From Gammaproteobacteria bacterium (GTDB lineage: Bacteria; Pseudomonadota; Gammaproteobacteria; Chromatiales; Chromatiaceae), in the NCBI GenBank assembly GCA_013041975.1, contig JABDQZ010000277.1:1-16960 (forward strand): 16,960 bases of DNA, in the 5' to 3' direction. The notes beneath the pieces are model-generated. The model searched no databases. It was not told the DNA's origin and saw only the letters and a program-made list of their open reading frames with translations. Both the position numbers and the translations under genes were made by a program. Below are positions 1 through 7,568 of the stretch, in pieces (the first letter of the stretch is position 1; every line of letters begins with the position of its first letter).

Positions 1-978
1 AGCCAGCAGACCAGTCCGGTCAAACTCAAAGCGAAACTGGATAAAGCTGCTGTTGATATACAGGGAAGTATCTCGCTGTTTGCTGCAACTCCCGAATTTG
101 ATTTCAAGGCGGATATCAAAGCATTGTCCATGCTGCCTTACAGCAGCTTTATGGAAAAGGCGCTCGGATACCAGGTGGACTCTGGTATCTTATCTGCCAA
201 AGGCAAGTTCAAGGGTACGGATGGAAAACTGGAATCCGAAACAGATTTAACCCTGAATCAACTTGACATCAATCCGCTGACAGAAGAACAGCTCAAGAAG
301 CTGGGGGCCAAACAAAATTCCGGACTGGAAACCGGCCTCTCCATGCTGAAAGACAAGAACGACACCATCAAGTTCAAACTTCCAGTCAATGGTAAGTTTG
401 ATAATCTGAAGGTTGACCCTGGTGATATTATCAACCAGGCACTGGGTTCTGCCCTGAAAAGAGGAGCCAAAACCTATTTTGCTGCTGCATTGTTTCCCTT
501 TGGCACGTTGCTCGTCATAGCCGATGCGGCCAGTGACAAGGCGATGCAGGTCAAGCTGGACCCCGTCGTTTTCACTGAAGCTACGGGCGAGTTTGATGTG
601 AAATACCACGAATATTTACAGAAAGTCGCGGCTATTCTTGAAGAAAAACCGGAAATTTATGTGAAGGTTTGTGGAGTAGCCAGTGCCTCTGATCGTGATT
701 TTTATGTGGCCCAAATGAAACAGGAATTTCTCGCCACTCTGAAAAAAGCGGAGACTGCCGATGCGACCAAAAAGCAACAGAAAGAACAGCCTGAATTTGC
801 TGTTGATGCAAAAATATTGGGCGATAAATTAACTGTACTGGCAAAGCTGCGGGCCGCAATCGTATCAGACTACATGATTAATAAGGCTGCAGTAAAAGCT
901 GATCGTCTCGTTGATTGTCAGCCTCGTCTTGAACTGGACAACAAGAAGGCTTCCCCCAGAGCTGATTTGCTACTCTAG
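1..978 (+). CDS. DUF748 / AsmA-like envelope protein, C-terminal part (5' end outside window)
   Basis: The frame is open from base 1 to the TAG at 976-978, giving 325 residues with no start inside the window, so this is the 3' end of a larger gene. The visible part has the beta-rich, Asp/Lys-rich repetitive character of AsmA/DUF748 proteins (for example the segments around LKAKLDKAAVDIQGSI and FDFKADIKALSMLPY). A hydrophobic Ala/Phe-rich segment follows (window residues about 158-178, KTYFAAALFPFGTLLVIADA). After it comes a segment beginning LDPVVFTEATGEFDVKYHEYL that resembles the beta-alpha unit of OmpA-like domains. That layout is typical of DUF748 proteins, large envelope proteins of Gram-negative bacteria related to the AsmA/YhdP/TamB group, which are thought to act in lipid transport or outer-membrane homeostasis. 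An in-frame ATG at 124 is internal and not a likely start. The gene converges on the chemoreceptor gene with only 10 nt between the stops. Family assignment is fairly firm; the biochemical role is inferred. Confidence 0.8.
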   Translation, partial: SQQTSPVKLKAKLDKAAVDIQGSISLFAATPEFDFKADIKALSMLPYSSFMEKALGYQVDSGILSAKGKFKGTDGKLESETDLTLNQLDINPLTEEQLKKLGAKQNSGLETGLSMLKDKNDTIKFKLPVNGKFDNLKVDPGDIINQALGSALKRGAKTYFAAALFPFGTLLVIADAASDKAMQVKLDPVVFTEATGEFDVKYHEYLQKVAAILEEKPEIYVKVCGVASASDRDFYVAQMKQEFLATLKKAETADATKKQQKEQPEFAVDAKILGDKLTVLAKLRAAIVSDYMINKAAVKADRLVDCQPRLELDNKKASPRADLLL

Positions 979-988
979 CGGGCTGTAA

Positions 989-3040
989 TCAATATTTAAA
1001 TTGCGATACAAGTCCTCGTAATTCTTCTGTCAGACGCGCCAGGTCTTTACTGGAAGTAGCCAACTGTTCAGATGCCGATGCATTTTCATCGGCGACCTCA
1101 CTGATATTGACCACGTTCATATTGATTTCTTCCGCCACCGTGCTTTGCTGTTCAGATGCTGATGCAATCTGAATATTCATATCTGTAATTGTCGCCACAG
1201 AGTCAGCAATGGCATTCAGGGCTTCACCCGCATTGGAAGCTTTATCAACACTGGTTCTGGTTTTATCCTGGCCCTGGGTAATGGCCTTTACGGCTGCCCG
1301 CGCCTGGGCCTGCAGGCTGTCAATCATTTCCTGGATTTCGGTGGTGGACTCCTGGGTGCGGCTTGCCAGGGTTCTGACTTCATCGGCGACCACGGCAAAG
1401 CCGCGTCCCTGTTCGCCTGCGCGTGCCGCTTCAATGGCAGCGTTCAGTGCAAGCAGGTTGGTCTGTTCGGCTATACCACGAATAACATCCAGTACTGATC
1501 CAATGGCTTCGGCATCTTTTTCCAGTTCATGAATCACGTTGGCGCCAGTTTCAATCTCAGAGGCAAGGGCTTGTATGGAATTAATGGTGTCACTGACAAC
1601 CGATTGACCTGTCTGGGCATTCTGGTCAGCCTGTCGGGCCGATTCAGCCGCTGAATTGGCATTGGAAGCGACCTCCTGAACGGTTGCAGTCATCTGCGTA
1701 ATGGCGGTTGCAACCTGGCCGGTCTGTTCGCGCTGTTGTAGCGACCCCTGCTGCGTCTGGTCGACTATCTTGGAGACATTCTGCACAACACCTGACAGGT
1801 TCTGCACTTCACCACCAACCTGTTCTACCAGGTGATGTACCTTGTCTGCAAAGCGGTTGAATCCACCAGACAAACGTGCCATTTCTGATTTGCCTTCAGC
1901 ATTAAGCCGACGGGTCAGGTCACCTTCGCCTTCTGCCAGATCATCAAATGCATTTACAACATCATTTATGGGCACGGTAATCATACGTGACATGAAAAAT
2001 GCGATAATCAGGCCAACAAAAATACCCAGGCTCATACCCATTAATACCAGCCCGCCAGCCCTGTCTGATTCGCTCTGCAAAATACTGCTTTCAGAGGAGA
2101 TATCTTCGGTTAACTGTTTTACCAGGGCGAGCAGCTCATTTTGTGTACTGGCGATAACAGGGCCAATCGATGCTTTGGCCAGGTATATATCCTTGCGATA
2201 TTGATCAGATTTATGGACTGAAACAGCCTCTTCCAGCGCTTTTTTATAATTGGCCAATACCTTCATGTATTCGGGAACGGCTTCAACTTGTTCAAATGAC
2301 AGCATGTCTTCAGCAGCAGACAATGAAGCAATTTTCGAGTCCATCACTTCGATCATGGAGTTCATGTTGTCGATATTGATATCCGCGCGGAATGCCAGGT
2401 AGGTTCTTAACTCGCCAACCAGTTGAGCGTTGTAATAACGCAGGTCATATACTGTCTGTCTCAATTCAGAGCGCGATTCATCGGTATTGTCTTCATCCCA
2501 TTCAGAAAGAATCATCTGGCTCAACATACCCTGCATTTGCTGGGCCATCGGGTTGAGTTTTTCTCCAGCCAGGGCCATTGCGGGTAAATTTAGAGCATCA
2601 TTATTGACCAGCTCCACAACCCTGTCTTTGAAATCGGTAAGGGTATTGATATTGGCAGCTATTGATTCGATATTTGTCCGGTATTTATCACTGGAGTCGA
2701 TATATTCATGTGATTGCAACTCTTTTAAGGTTGCCTGAACCTCGTCCAGCAAGGTGAGATATTTATCCTTGTACTGCTCTTCTTTGGTGAGAATATAGAA
2801 ACCCAGAGCATAATTGGATGATTCCAGCTGGAAAGCGAGGTTTTGAGAAGACAGCACGGCGGGCTGGATTTTTTCTGTTAACTTGTTAATACCACTACTC
2901 AGGGATTTAAACTGTCCAAGTGTGCTTAATGATACCCCAGCCAGCACGACCAGGATGAGGCCAAAGCCAAACCAGATACGTTTTTTAATCGTGGTATTTT
3001 TTACCAGCCAGTCCAGTTTACAACTTTCGAGTATACTCAC
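989..3040 (-). CDS. Methyl-accepting chemotaxis protein (transmembrane chemoreceptor)
   Basis: This 683-residue protein senses a ligand outside the cytoplasm and controls CheA/CheW to bias the flagellar motor. It begins with a short cytoplasmic tail and TM1 (about residues 21-42). A long, mainly helical periplasmic sensor follows (about 44-328), then TM2 (about 329-351), a HAMP domain (about 352-404, with VPIND and the GDLTRRL stretch) and a long cytoplasmic signalling coiled coil. The hairpin tip is canonical at about residues 525-552 (EQTNLLALNAAIEAARAGEQ). There is no C-terminal NWETF-like pentapeptide for CheR docking; the protein ends in QFKY. The start is GTG, supported by GGAG (complement of 3048-3051) 7 nt upstream. 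The periplasmic domain was not matched to a named sensor fold, so the ligand is unknown. A FliA-like promoter candidate lies upstream in the divergent spacer. Confidence 0.95.
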   Translation of the reverse strand: MSILESCKLDWLVKNTTIKKRIWFGFGLILVVLAGVSLSTLGQFKSLSSGINKLTEKIQPAVLSSQNLAFQLESSNYALGFYILTKEEQYKDKYLTLLDEVQATLKELQSHEYIDSSDKYRTNIESIAANINTLTDFKDRVVELVNNDALNLPAMALAGEKLNPMAQQMQGMLSQMILSEWDEDNTDESRSELRQTVYDLRYYNAQLVGELRTYLAFRADINIDNMNSMIEVMDSKIASLSAAEDMLSFEQVEAVPEYMKVLANYKKALEEAVSVHKSDQYRKDIYLAKASIGPVIASTQNELLALVKQLTEDISSESSILQSESDRAGGLVLMGMSLGIFVGLIIAFFMSRMITVPINDVVNAFDDLAEGEGDLTRRLNAEGKSEMARLSGGFNRFADKVHHLVEQVGGEVQNLSGVVQNVSKIVDQTQQGSLQQREQTGQVATAITQMTATVQEVASNANSAAESARQADQNAQTGQSVVSDTINSIQALASEIETGANVIHELEKDAEAIGSVLDVIRGIAEQTNLLALNAAIEAARAGEQGRGFAVVADEVRTLASRTQESTTEIQEMIDSLQAQARAAVKAITQGQDKTRTSVDKASNAGEALNAIADSVATITDMNIQIASASEQQSTVAEEINMNVVNISEVADENASASEQLATSSKDLARLTEELRGLVSQFKY

Positions 3041-3167
3041 AGCCCATCTCCGACACAGCGTATTGATTTAAAAGGATCACTAACACCAGGTTTATTATTT
3101 TAATGAACAAAACTTTCGTTAAGAGTAGTAGAAGCTGGGAAAATAATCAGAAAACAAGTCAATTTTG

Positions 3168-3197
3168 TCAGCTTATCGTTCAGCTTCAGTTCAGCTT
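3168..3197 (+). repeat. Three perfect TCAGCTT direct repeats, possible operator
   Basis: The 7-mer TCAGCTT occurs at 3168-3174, 3180-3186 and 3191-3197. The start-to-start spacings are 12 and 11 bp, about one helical turn. The last two copies are extended to GTTCAGCTT (3179-3187 and 3190-3198). Direct repeats on one face of the helix with an 11-bp period are typical of OmpR/PhoB-family response regulator sites, but no regulator can be named. The array overlaps the FliA-like candidate on the other strand and lies 44 bp upstream of the His-rich gene start. Confidence 0.5.
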
Positions 3198-3199
3198 TC
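3173..3199 (-). promoter_or_regulatory. Candidate sigma-28 (FliA) promoter for the chemoreceptor gene
   Basis: Read on the minus strand, the sequence is GAAA, then 15 nt, then AACGATAA. The FliA consensus is TAAA, 15 nt, GCCGATAA. It matches three of four bases at -35 and six of eight at -10 (including the core CGATAA), with the exact spacer. Transcription would start near 3165, giving a leader of about 125 nt before the GTG at 3040, which is long but possible. Chemoreceptor genes are commonly FliA-dependent. This is a motif match by eye only. Confidence 0.45.
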
Positions 3200-3241
3200 C
3201 ACTTCTAGACTTTTAACAGGACAGAAATGAGGAGCTAAGCA

Positions 3242-3565
3242 ATGTTCTACTCTACACAAGGTATGTTCCCTGGAATATTATTGATATCGGCCCTTCTTTT
3301 TATTTCTTTAAACGCATCGGCTCATGGAAAGCATCATCATGACGGTGGGCGTGGAATTGTGAAGTATGTCATCGTCAAGCCTGTTCACCATTACCATGTG
3401 GGTAAAAAAACCGAACATCATCACGGTACCATCAATAAAGATTATGAGCGCACTTACCATAAGCACAGATCTATAACCTGGAAAAAACGCCAAAGCAGGC
3501 ACAGGCACCTGTTGCAGGACCGACATCAAAATAGTGTTGGTATCAGTATTTTTAAAACCTTTTAA
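3242..3565 (+). CDS. Small exported histidine-rich protein, function unknown
   Basis: The 107-residue product starts with a clear Sec signal peptide: a hydrophobic stretch at about residues 9-24 and a likely cleavage after ASA at residue 27. The mature protein of about 80 residues begins HGKHHHDGGRG and is basic and His-rich, with about 15 His, many in clusters (HHH, HHYH, EHHHG, YHKH, RHRH). Such clusters commonly bind Zn, Ni, Cu or Co, so a periplasmic metal buffer or chaperone is a reasonable guess, but there is no recognised domain. No Cys is present in the mature part. The ATG at 3242 is supported by AGGAG 7 nt upstream; a second in-frame ATG at 3263 would cut into the signal peptide n-region. 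The gene is divergent from the chemoreceptor and 46 nt upstream of the YjfB-like gene on the same strand. The product being real is likely; the role is inferred. Confidence 0.75.
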   Translation: MFYSTQGMFPGILLISALLFISLNASAHGKHHHDGGRGIVKYVIVKPVHHYHVGKKTEHHHGTINKDYERTYHKHRSITWKKRQSRHRHLLQDRHQNSVGISIFKTF

Positions 3566-3611
3566 TGTTAATTTACAGCAGGAATAAAAGTCATTAATCT
3601 TCAGGGTATAC

Positions 3612-3842
3612 ATGGAAACCACTCAAGATTTTTACAACCTGGTCGTAAATAAACATATGAATATTTCAGCATCAGTAGCATCAGCCAGTGGTATGCAGAC
3701 AGGCGACGCCGTTGGCATACTGGTTCAGCGTAAGGCGATGGACATCCAGGAGGCCCAGGCTGTCCAGTTGATCAATTCTGTGGCACAGTCAGTCCCCAGG
3801 CCGCAGGGGAATTTAGGTCAAAATATCAACGTACGCGCCTGA
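3612..3842 (+). CDS. YjfB-like putative motility protein
   Basis: This small soluble protein has 76 residues from the first ATG, or 61 from the internal ATG at 3657 (residue 16, MNISASVASAS). The segment from residue 16 onward fits the YjfB-type putative motility family as I recall it: an N-terminal MnI..., a central ...VGILVQRKAMDIQEAQAVQLI helix, and a C-terminal LGQNINV tail. Family members are generally short and start close to that Met, which favours the 3657 start. However, the only ribosome-site-like sequence (AGGG at about 3603-3606) stands before the ATG at 3612, so the longer form is annotated. No signal peptide or membrane segment is present. The molecular function of the family is not established; members are named for association with flagellar regulons. 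The neighbouring chemoreceptor gene fits that theme. Confidence 0.7.
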   Translation: METTQDFYNLVVNKHMNISASVASASGMQTGDAVGILVQRKAMDIQEAQAVQLINSVAQSVPRPQGNLGQNINVRA

Positions 3843-3871
3843 ACAACCAGGTATTTTCCCTTTCGGGTAAC

Positions 3872-4744
3872 ATGCGATATTCACAAAGCCTCCTACTTGG
3901 TGCAATCTTCGTGGTTGTCGCCGAGTTTTGCATGGCGAGCATGGGGGCGCTGGTAAAGACTTTAGGTCAGACCATGCCCAGTGAAATGGCAGTTTTTGCC
4001 CGCAATCTGGCTGGCTTGCTGGTATTGATTCCCCTGATTGTTTCTCAAAAAAACTTGTCACTGAAAACAGACTGTCTTCATTTGCACCTGTTTCGCTCGA
4101 TAACCGGTCTGTTGGCCATGTACTGTTTTTTCTACGCTATCATTCATATTCCTCTGGCTGACAGTATGCTGCTAAAAATGACAGCACCTTTGTTCATGCC
4201 GCTGGTGGCGCTTTTCTGGTTGAAAGAAGGTGTTTCCAACTGGACTGTTTATGCCTTGATCGTTGGCTTTGCCGGCGTCTGGCTGGTACTGGACCCAACG
4301 GGAGAAATGAACTGGGTTGCCCTGATTGGTATCATCGGTGGTCTGCTGGCAGCCATTGCCAAGGTGTCGATTCGACGCCTTTCTAAAACAGAGCCGAACA
4401 TCCGCGTGGTATTCTATTTTGCTTTTGTCGGTACAGTGGTATCCGTTTTTCCAGCCCTGTGGAACTGGCAGACGCCAACGATGAACGCTATCTGGCTGAT
4501 GATTGCTATCGGTTTCGTCGGTACGCTGGGGCAGCTAGCCTTGACGCGGGCCTATAGTGTCTCCAATGCCGGAACAGTAGCGCCATTAACCTATTCTTCG
4601 GTGATCTTTGGCGGGATATATGGTTATCTGTTCTGGAATGAAATACCGGCTGAACGATTTCTGCTAGGTGCCGTGCTGATTGCCATGGCTGGCTTACTGA
4701 CGCTCAGGAAAAAGTCCAGGAATGTTGAAGTTGGTGTTCTATAG
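3872..4744 (+). CDS. EamA / DMT-superfamily permease (RhaT-like transporter)
   Basis: This 290-residue integral membrane protein has about ten predicted TM helices in two homologous EamA halves (about residues 7-140 and 150-277). Typical family features are visible. The first half carries MASMGALVKTLG, the arginine-containing AVFARNLAGLLVLIP, and ADSMLLKMTAPLFMPLVALFWLKE. The second half carries QLALTRAYSVSNAGTVAPLTY and the end helix FLLGAVLIAMAGLLTL. The length is normal for the family. DMT permeases export or import small metabolites such as amino acids, nucleotides or drugs; the substrate cannot be told from sequence. The ATG at 3872 has only a weak ribosome site (GGGTAA). The gene lies 29 nt after the YjfB-like gene, and its TAG ends 2 nt before the stop of the convergent zwf gene. 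Confidence 0.9.
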   Translation: MRYSQSLLLGAIFVVVAEFCMASMGALVKTLGQTMPSEMAVFARNLAGLLVLIPLIVSQKNLSLKTDCLHLHLFRSITGLLAMYCFFYAIIHIPLADSMLLKMTAPLFMPLVALFWLKEGVSNWTVYALIVGFAGVWLVLDPTGEMNWVALIGIIGGLLAAIAKVSIRRLSKTEPNIRVVFYFAFVGTVVSVFPALWNWQTPTMNAIWLMIAIGFVGTLGQLALTRAYSVSNAGTVAPLTYSSVIFGGIYGYLFWNEIPAERFLLGAVLIAMAGLLTLRKKSRNVEVGVL

Positions 4745-4746
4745 CT

Positions 4747-6285
4747 TCAGTGGTTATTGGTTCTGATTCTGCGCCAGCGACGACCATCACTGTTCAGTAG
4801 TTCTTCTGCCGCCTGGGGCCCCCAGGTGCCTGCCTGATAATTTGGAAAATCCCTCGGTGGTAAGGCATTCCACACATCCAGAACAGATTGCACAATCTCC
4901 CAGCCTTTTTCAACGGTATCAGCATGTTTGAACAGTGTGGCATCACCCTTCATGCAATCATAGATCAGGGTTTCATAGCCGGTGGCTGGCTTGTTGCCAA
5001 AATAATCTACATAACTGAAATCCATCTTAACGGTATCAACGCGCATGGTTGGGCCCGGAACTTTAGCGCCAAAGCTTATCTGAATGCCTTCGTTAGGCTG
5101 AATACGCAATACCAGCATGTCAGCTTTCATGCTTTCAGTGTCAGTATTTTTAAACATGTTGCGTGGTGCGCTTTTAAACTGAATGGCAACTTCGGTATAT
5201 TTTTCCGGCATCGCCTTGCCAGTACGCAGATAAAAGGGCACGCCTGCCCAGCGCCAGTTATCCATTTTCAGTTTTAAAGCGGCATAGGTTTCAGTTGTAG
5301 AGTCGGATTTTACCCCTGGTGACTGGCGATAGCCTTCTATAGATTTGCCATCTGGCATTAAGCCTTCAGCGTATTGTCCGCGAATCGCATGCTGTAATAC
5401 CTGTTCAGGCGTCAGAGGCTGAATGGCATCGAGCACCTTGTTGATTTCATCACGCACTGCCGGGGCATCAAAAGAATTTGGTGGCTCCATGGCCAGAAAG
5501 CCCAGCAGTACCAGCAGATGGTTAGGGACCATATCTCTTAAGGCGCCGGCTTCTTCGTAGTAAGGACCACGACTACCAATGCCTACTGATTCGGCGACAG
5601 TTATTTGCATATGATCAATGTGTTGTCGATTCCATAGTGGTTCGATAAAACCGTTGGCAAAGCGAAATACCATGATGTTCTGAACGGTTTCCTTGCCAAG
5701 ATAATGATCGATACGGTAGATCTGATGTTCGCTCAGGTGTTGGTGTAATCGATGGTTAAGTTTTCTGGCTGATTCCAGGTCATGACCGAAGGGTTTTTCG
5801 ATAATGACACGGCGCCAGTCGTCGGCGGTTTCCTGCAGCAGTCCTGCATCCGATAACCGATCCGTAATGCCCCCAAACAGGCTAGGGGGAACCGCAAGGT
5901 AAAACAGGTAGTTTTTTTCGGTCAGTCTTTGCTGGTCGATAGTATCCAGCAGTTGGTTGAGGTCGTCATAGGTGGATGGCTGATCGATATCGCCTTGCAG
6001 ATAATGAATGCGTTGTGACAGTTTTTCCCAGGTCGACTGGTCGAAACTGTCACCGACATATTCGCGTATTTTTTTTCCGAGGTGTTTGCAAAAGCTTTGG
6101 TCATTCAGTGGTTTGCGACCAATACCGACAACGGCGAAGGTATCCGGCAGCAAGTCTGCACGAAACAGGTGAAACAGGGCCGGTATTAGTTTTCTGCTGG
6201 TCAGGTCCCCGGTCGAACCAAAAATGATCATTACATTGGGCGGAGCCTTGGGTGCCTCTGCGAAGTTGGTCTGTTGCAATGACAT
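4747..6285 (-). CDS. zwf: Glucose-6-phosphate 1-dehydrogenase
   Basis: Zwf oxidises glucose-6-phosphate to 6-phosphogluconolactone with reduction of NAD(P)+, the first step of the oxidative pentose-phosphate and Entner-Doudoroff routes. The 512-residue length is standard. The Rossmann nucleotide site is at residues 19-33 (FGSTGDLTSRKL). EKPFG is at 163-167, and the substrate and catalytic signature RIDHYLGKE at 191-199 includes D193, H194 and K198. The catalytic His lies in ALRDMVPNHLL (H256), and FYLRTGK is at 351-357. All key residues appear intact. The ATG is preceded by AAGGA (complement of 6293-6297) at 7-nt spacing, and that site lies inside the last codons of gnd. The gnd stop is only 3 nt upstream, so the two are an operon and probably translationally coupled. 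No pgl (6-phosphogluconolactonase), edd or hexR gene is visible next to them. Coenzyme preference cannot be decided by eye. Confidence 0.98.
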   Translation of the reverse strand: MSLQQTNFAEAPKAPPNVMIIFGSTGDLTSRKLIPALFHLFRADLLPDTFAVVGIGRKPLNDQSFCKHLGKKIREYVGDSFDQSTWEKLSQRIHYLQGDIDQPSTYDDLNQLLDTIDQQRLTEKNYLFYLAVPPSLFGGITDRLSDAGLLQETADDWRRVIIEKPFGHDLESARKLNHRLHQHLSEHQIYRIDHYLGKETVQNIMVFRFANGFIEPLWNRQHIDHMQITVAESVGIGSRGPYYEEAGALRDMVPNHLLVLLGFLAMEPPNSFDAPAVRDEINKVLDAIQPLTPEQVLQHAIRGQYAEGLMPDGKSIEGYRQSPGVKSDSTTETYAALKLKMDNWRWAGVPFYLRTGKAMPEKYTEVAIQFKSAPRNMFKNTDTESMKADMLVLRIQPNEGIQISFGAKVPGPTMRVDTVKMDFSYVDYFGNKPATGYETLIYDCMKGDATLFKHADTVEKGWEIVQSVLDVWNALPPRDFPNYQAGTWGPQAAEELLNSDGRRWRRIRTNNH

Positions 6286-6288
6286 GGC

Positions 6289-7278
6289 TCAGTCCTTTTT
6301 CTCGTGGTGGCCACCAAACTGGAAACGCATTGCCGATAACAGTTTATTGGCGTAGTCCGATTCGTCTCTGGAAGTGAAACGTTCATACAGTGCTGTGGTC
6401 AGCAGCGGCGCAGGCGTACCGGTTTCAATTGCCGCCAGGCTGGTCCAGCGTCCTTCTCCGGAATCAGATACCTTGCCGCCAAAATTAGAGAGCTCAACAT
6501 CTTCTTTAAGGGCGTTGGCCGTCAGGTCAAGCAACCATGACGAGATCACGCTGCCTTTGCGCCAGACCTCTGCAATATCGGCCACGTTGAAATCGTACTG
6601 ATAATATTCAGCATTTTCCATGGGTGCGGTTTCGGCATCTTCAGCCATATTCTGCTTGCCGGCATTGGCATGCTTGAGCAGGTTGAAACCTTCGGCATAG
6701 GCTGCCATCAAAGCGTATTCAATGCCATTGTGAACCATTTTAACGAAATGCCCGGCACCGCTGGGACCGCAATGCAGGTAGCCCTGCTGTGCAGGAGAGG
6801 CATGCCGATTATCAGAACCTGGCGCAAGACTTTTAAATATCGGATCAAGCCTTTTAACCTGTTCAGTTTCACCACCGATCATCAGGCAGTAGCCGCGTTC
6901 AAGCCCAAGCACGCCGCCACTGGTACCACAATCAATAAAATGAATATCGTGCTGTTTCAACTGATCGGCATGGCTGATATCGTCCCGATAGTTTGAATTT
7001 CCACCATCGATAATGGTATCGCCGGGTGCCAGCAATGGAATCAGTTCATCGATAACACGTTCGACGATGACAGCAGGAACCATGATCCAGATATTGCGGG
7101 GAGCTTCCAGCCTGTTACAAAATTCCGCCAGGTTTTTCGAAGCTATTGCGCCTTCTCCGGCCATGCTGTTTACAGCGTCAGGGTTGGTATCGTAAACCAC
7201 GCATTCGTGTCCCTGCCTTAACAGGCGAGTCACCATATTGGCACCCATACGTCCCAGTCCGATCATTCCCAGTTGCAT
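6289..7278 (-). CDS. gnd: 6-phosphogluconate dehydrogenase, short (decarboxylating) form
   Basis: The enzyme converts 6-phosphogluconate to ribulose-5-phosphate and CO2. The 329-residue length identifies the short GndA-type, which lacks the C-terminal extension of the about 470-residue enterobacterial form. The dinucleotide fold is GLGRMGANM (G7, G9, G12). Strand beta-2 ends in VVYDTN with Asp30, which usually signals NAD+ over NADP+, since NADP enzymes typically carry Asn-Arg there. The substrate and catalytic region is CGPSGAGHFVKMVHNGIEY with K180, N184 and E187, and GTSGG lies at 118-122. The start was set at the ATG at 7278 because MQLGMIGLGRMG begins the family fold directly and GGAG (complement of 7285-7288) sits 6 nt upstream. 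An in-frame ATG at 7443 would add 55 residues unlike the family. The gene is upstream of zwf in the same operon. Confidence 0.97.
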   Translation of the reverse strand: MQLGMIGLGRMGANMVTRLLRQGHECVVYDTNPDAVNSMAGEGAIASKNLAEFCNRLEAPRNIWIMVPAVIVERVIDELIPLLAPGDTIIDGGNSNYRDDISHADQLKQHDIHFIDCGTSGGVLGLERGYCLMIGGETEQVKRLDPIFKSLAPGSDNRHASPAQQGYLHCGPSGAGHFVKMVHNGIEYALMAAYAEGFNLLKHANAGKQNMAEDAETAPMENAEYYQYDFNVADIAEVWRKGSVISSWLLDLTANALKEDVELSNFGGKVSDSGEGRWTSLAAIETGTPAPLLTTALYERFTSRDESDYANKLLSAMRFQFGGHHEKKD

Positions 7279-7568
7279 TGATTGCTCCGTTACAAAGTTT
7301 ATTATGCAATCAATAGCACGGCACAGCGGAAAACTGAAGCCCGTATTTTGCGGGCACTCTGAAATCGTAATATTTGTGAATGTTAATGACGCAGCTCTGG
7401 CGTTTGGAGTAGTATGGCCATTTATTGGCCGCAGCGAAGGCAATCGGCCTGATAACAGAATAACAATGACTTAATATGGAACGGTTACCCAAGTTTTTTT
7501 CATCTTTATGTTTTCTGGTAAAAGGTTAAAAGAAATATGGAAGCAGGCGTTAATGGCGAGTGATTACC
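7279..7568. promoter_or_regulatory. 290-bp divergent intergenic region, gnd-zwf versus HD gene
   Basis: This is the longest gap in the window. It must hold the promoters of the leftward gnd-zwf operon and the rightward HD-PilZ pair. Facing left, an extended -10-like TTGCATAAT reads on the complement near 7301-7309, without a good -35. Facing right, CTGATA (7449-7454) and TAATAT (7472-7477) are separated by 17 nt, each matching the sigma-70 consensus at four of six bases. Two small perfect 5-bp hairpins (7339-7355 and 7417-7431) are too weak to call. No clear HexR-like palindrome was seen. No small gene was supported. Confidence 0.4.

Larger units (their letters stand above)
3041..3241. promoter_or_regulatory. 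Divergent intergenic region between chemoreceptor and His-rich protein genes
   Basis: This 201-bp AT-rich spacer separates two genes reading outwards, so it must carry both promoters. It contains the FliA-like candidate (3173-3199, facing left) and the three TCAGCTT repeats (3168-3197). The right side ends with AGGAG (3230-3234), placed 7 nt before the ATG of the His-rich gene. No ORF with a plausible start and ribosome site was seen inside. Confidence 0.6.

Noticed and set aside
3585..3611. FliA-like promoter TAAA-N15-GGGTATAC before the YjfB-like gene
   Set aside because: Only four of eight bases match at -10 and the CGATAA core is missing.
4888..5277. 129-residue plus-strand ORF opposite zwf
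   Set aside because: It is antisense to a fully conserved part of zwf, with no ribosome site or recognisable domain.
6670..6996. 108-residue plus-strand ORF opposite gnd
   Set aside because: It is an antisense shadow over the conserved gnd coding region.
7339..7431. Two small hairpins (GCCCG/CGGGC and GGCCA/TGGCC) as regulatory sites
   Set aside because: Stems of 5 bp are expected by chance, and neither matches a known operator or riboswitch.
7279..7443. N-terminal extension of gnd from an ATG at 7443
   Set aside because: The 55 extra residues do not resemble the family, and the ATG at 7278 has a well-placed GGAG and starts the dinucleotide fold directly.
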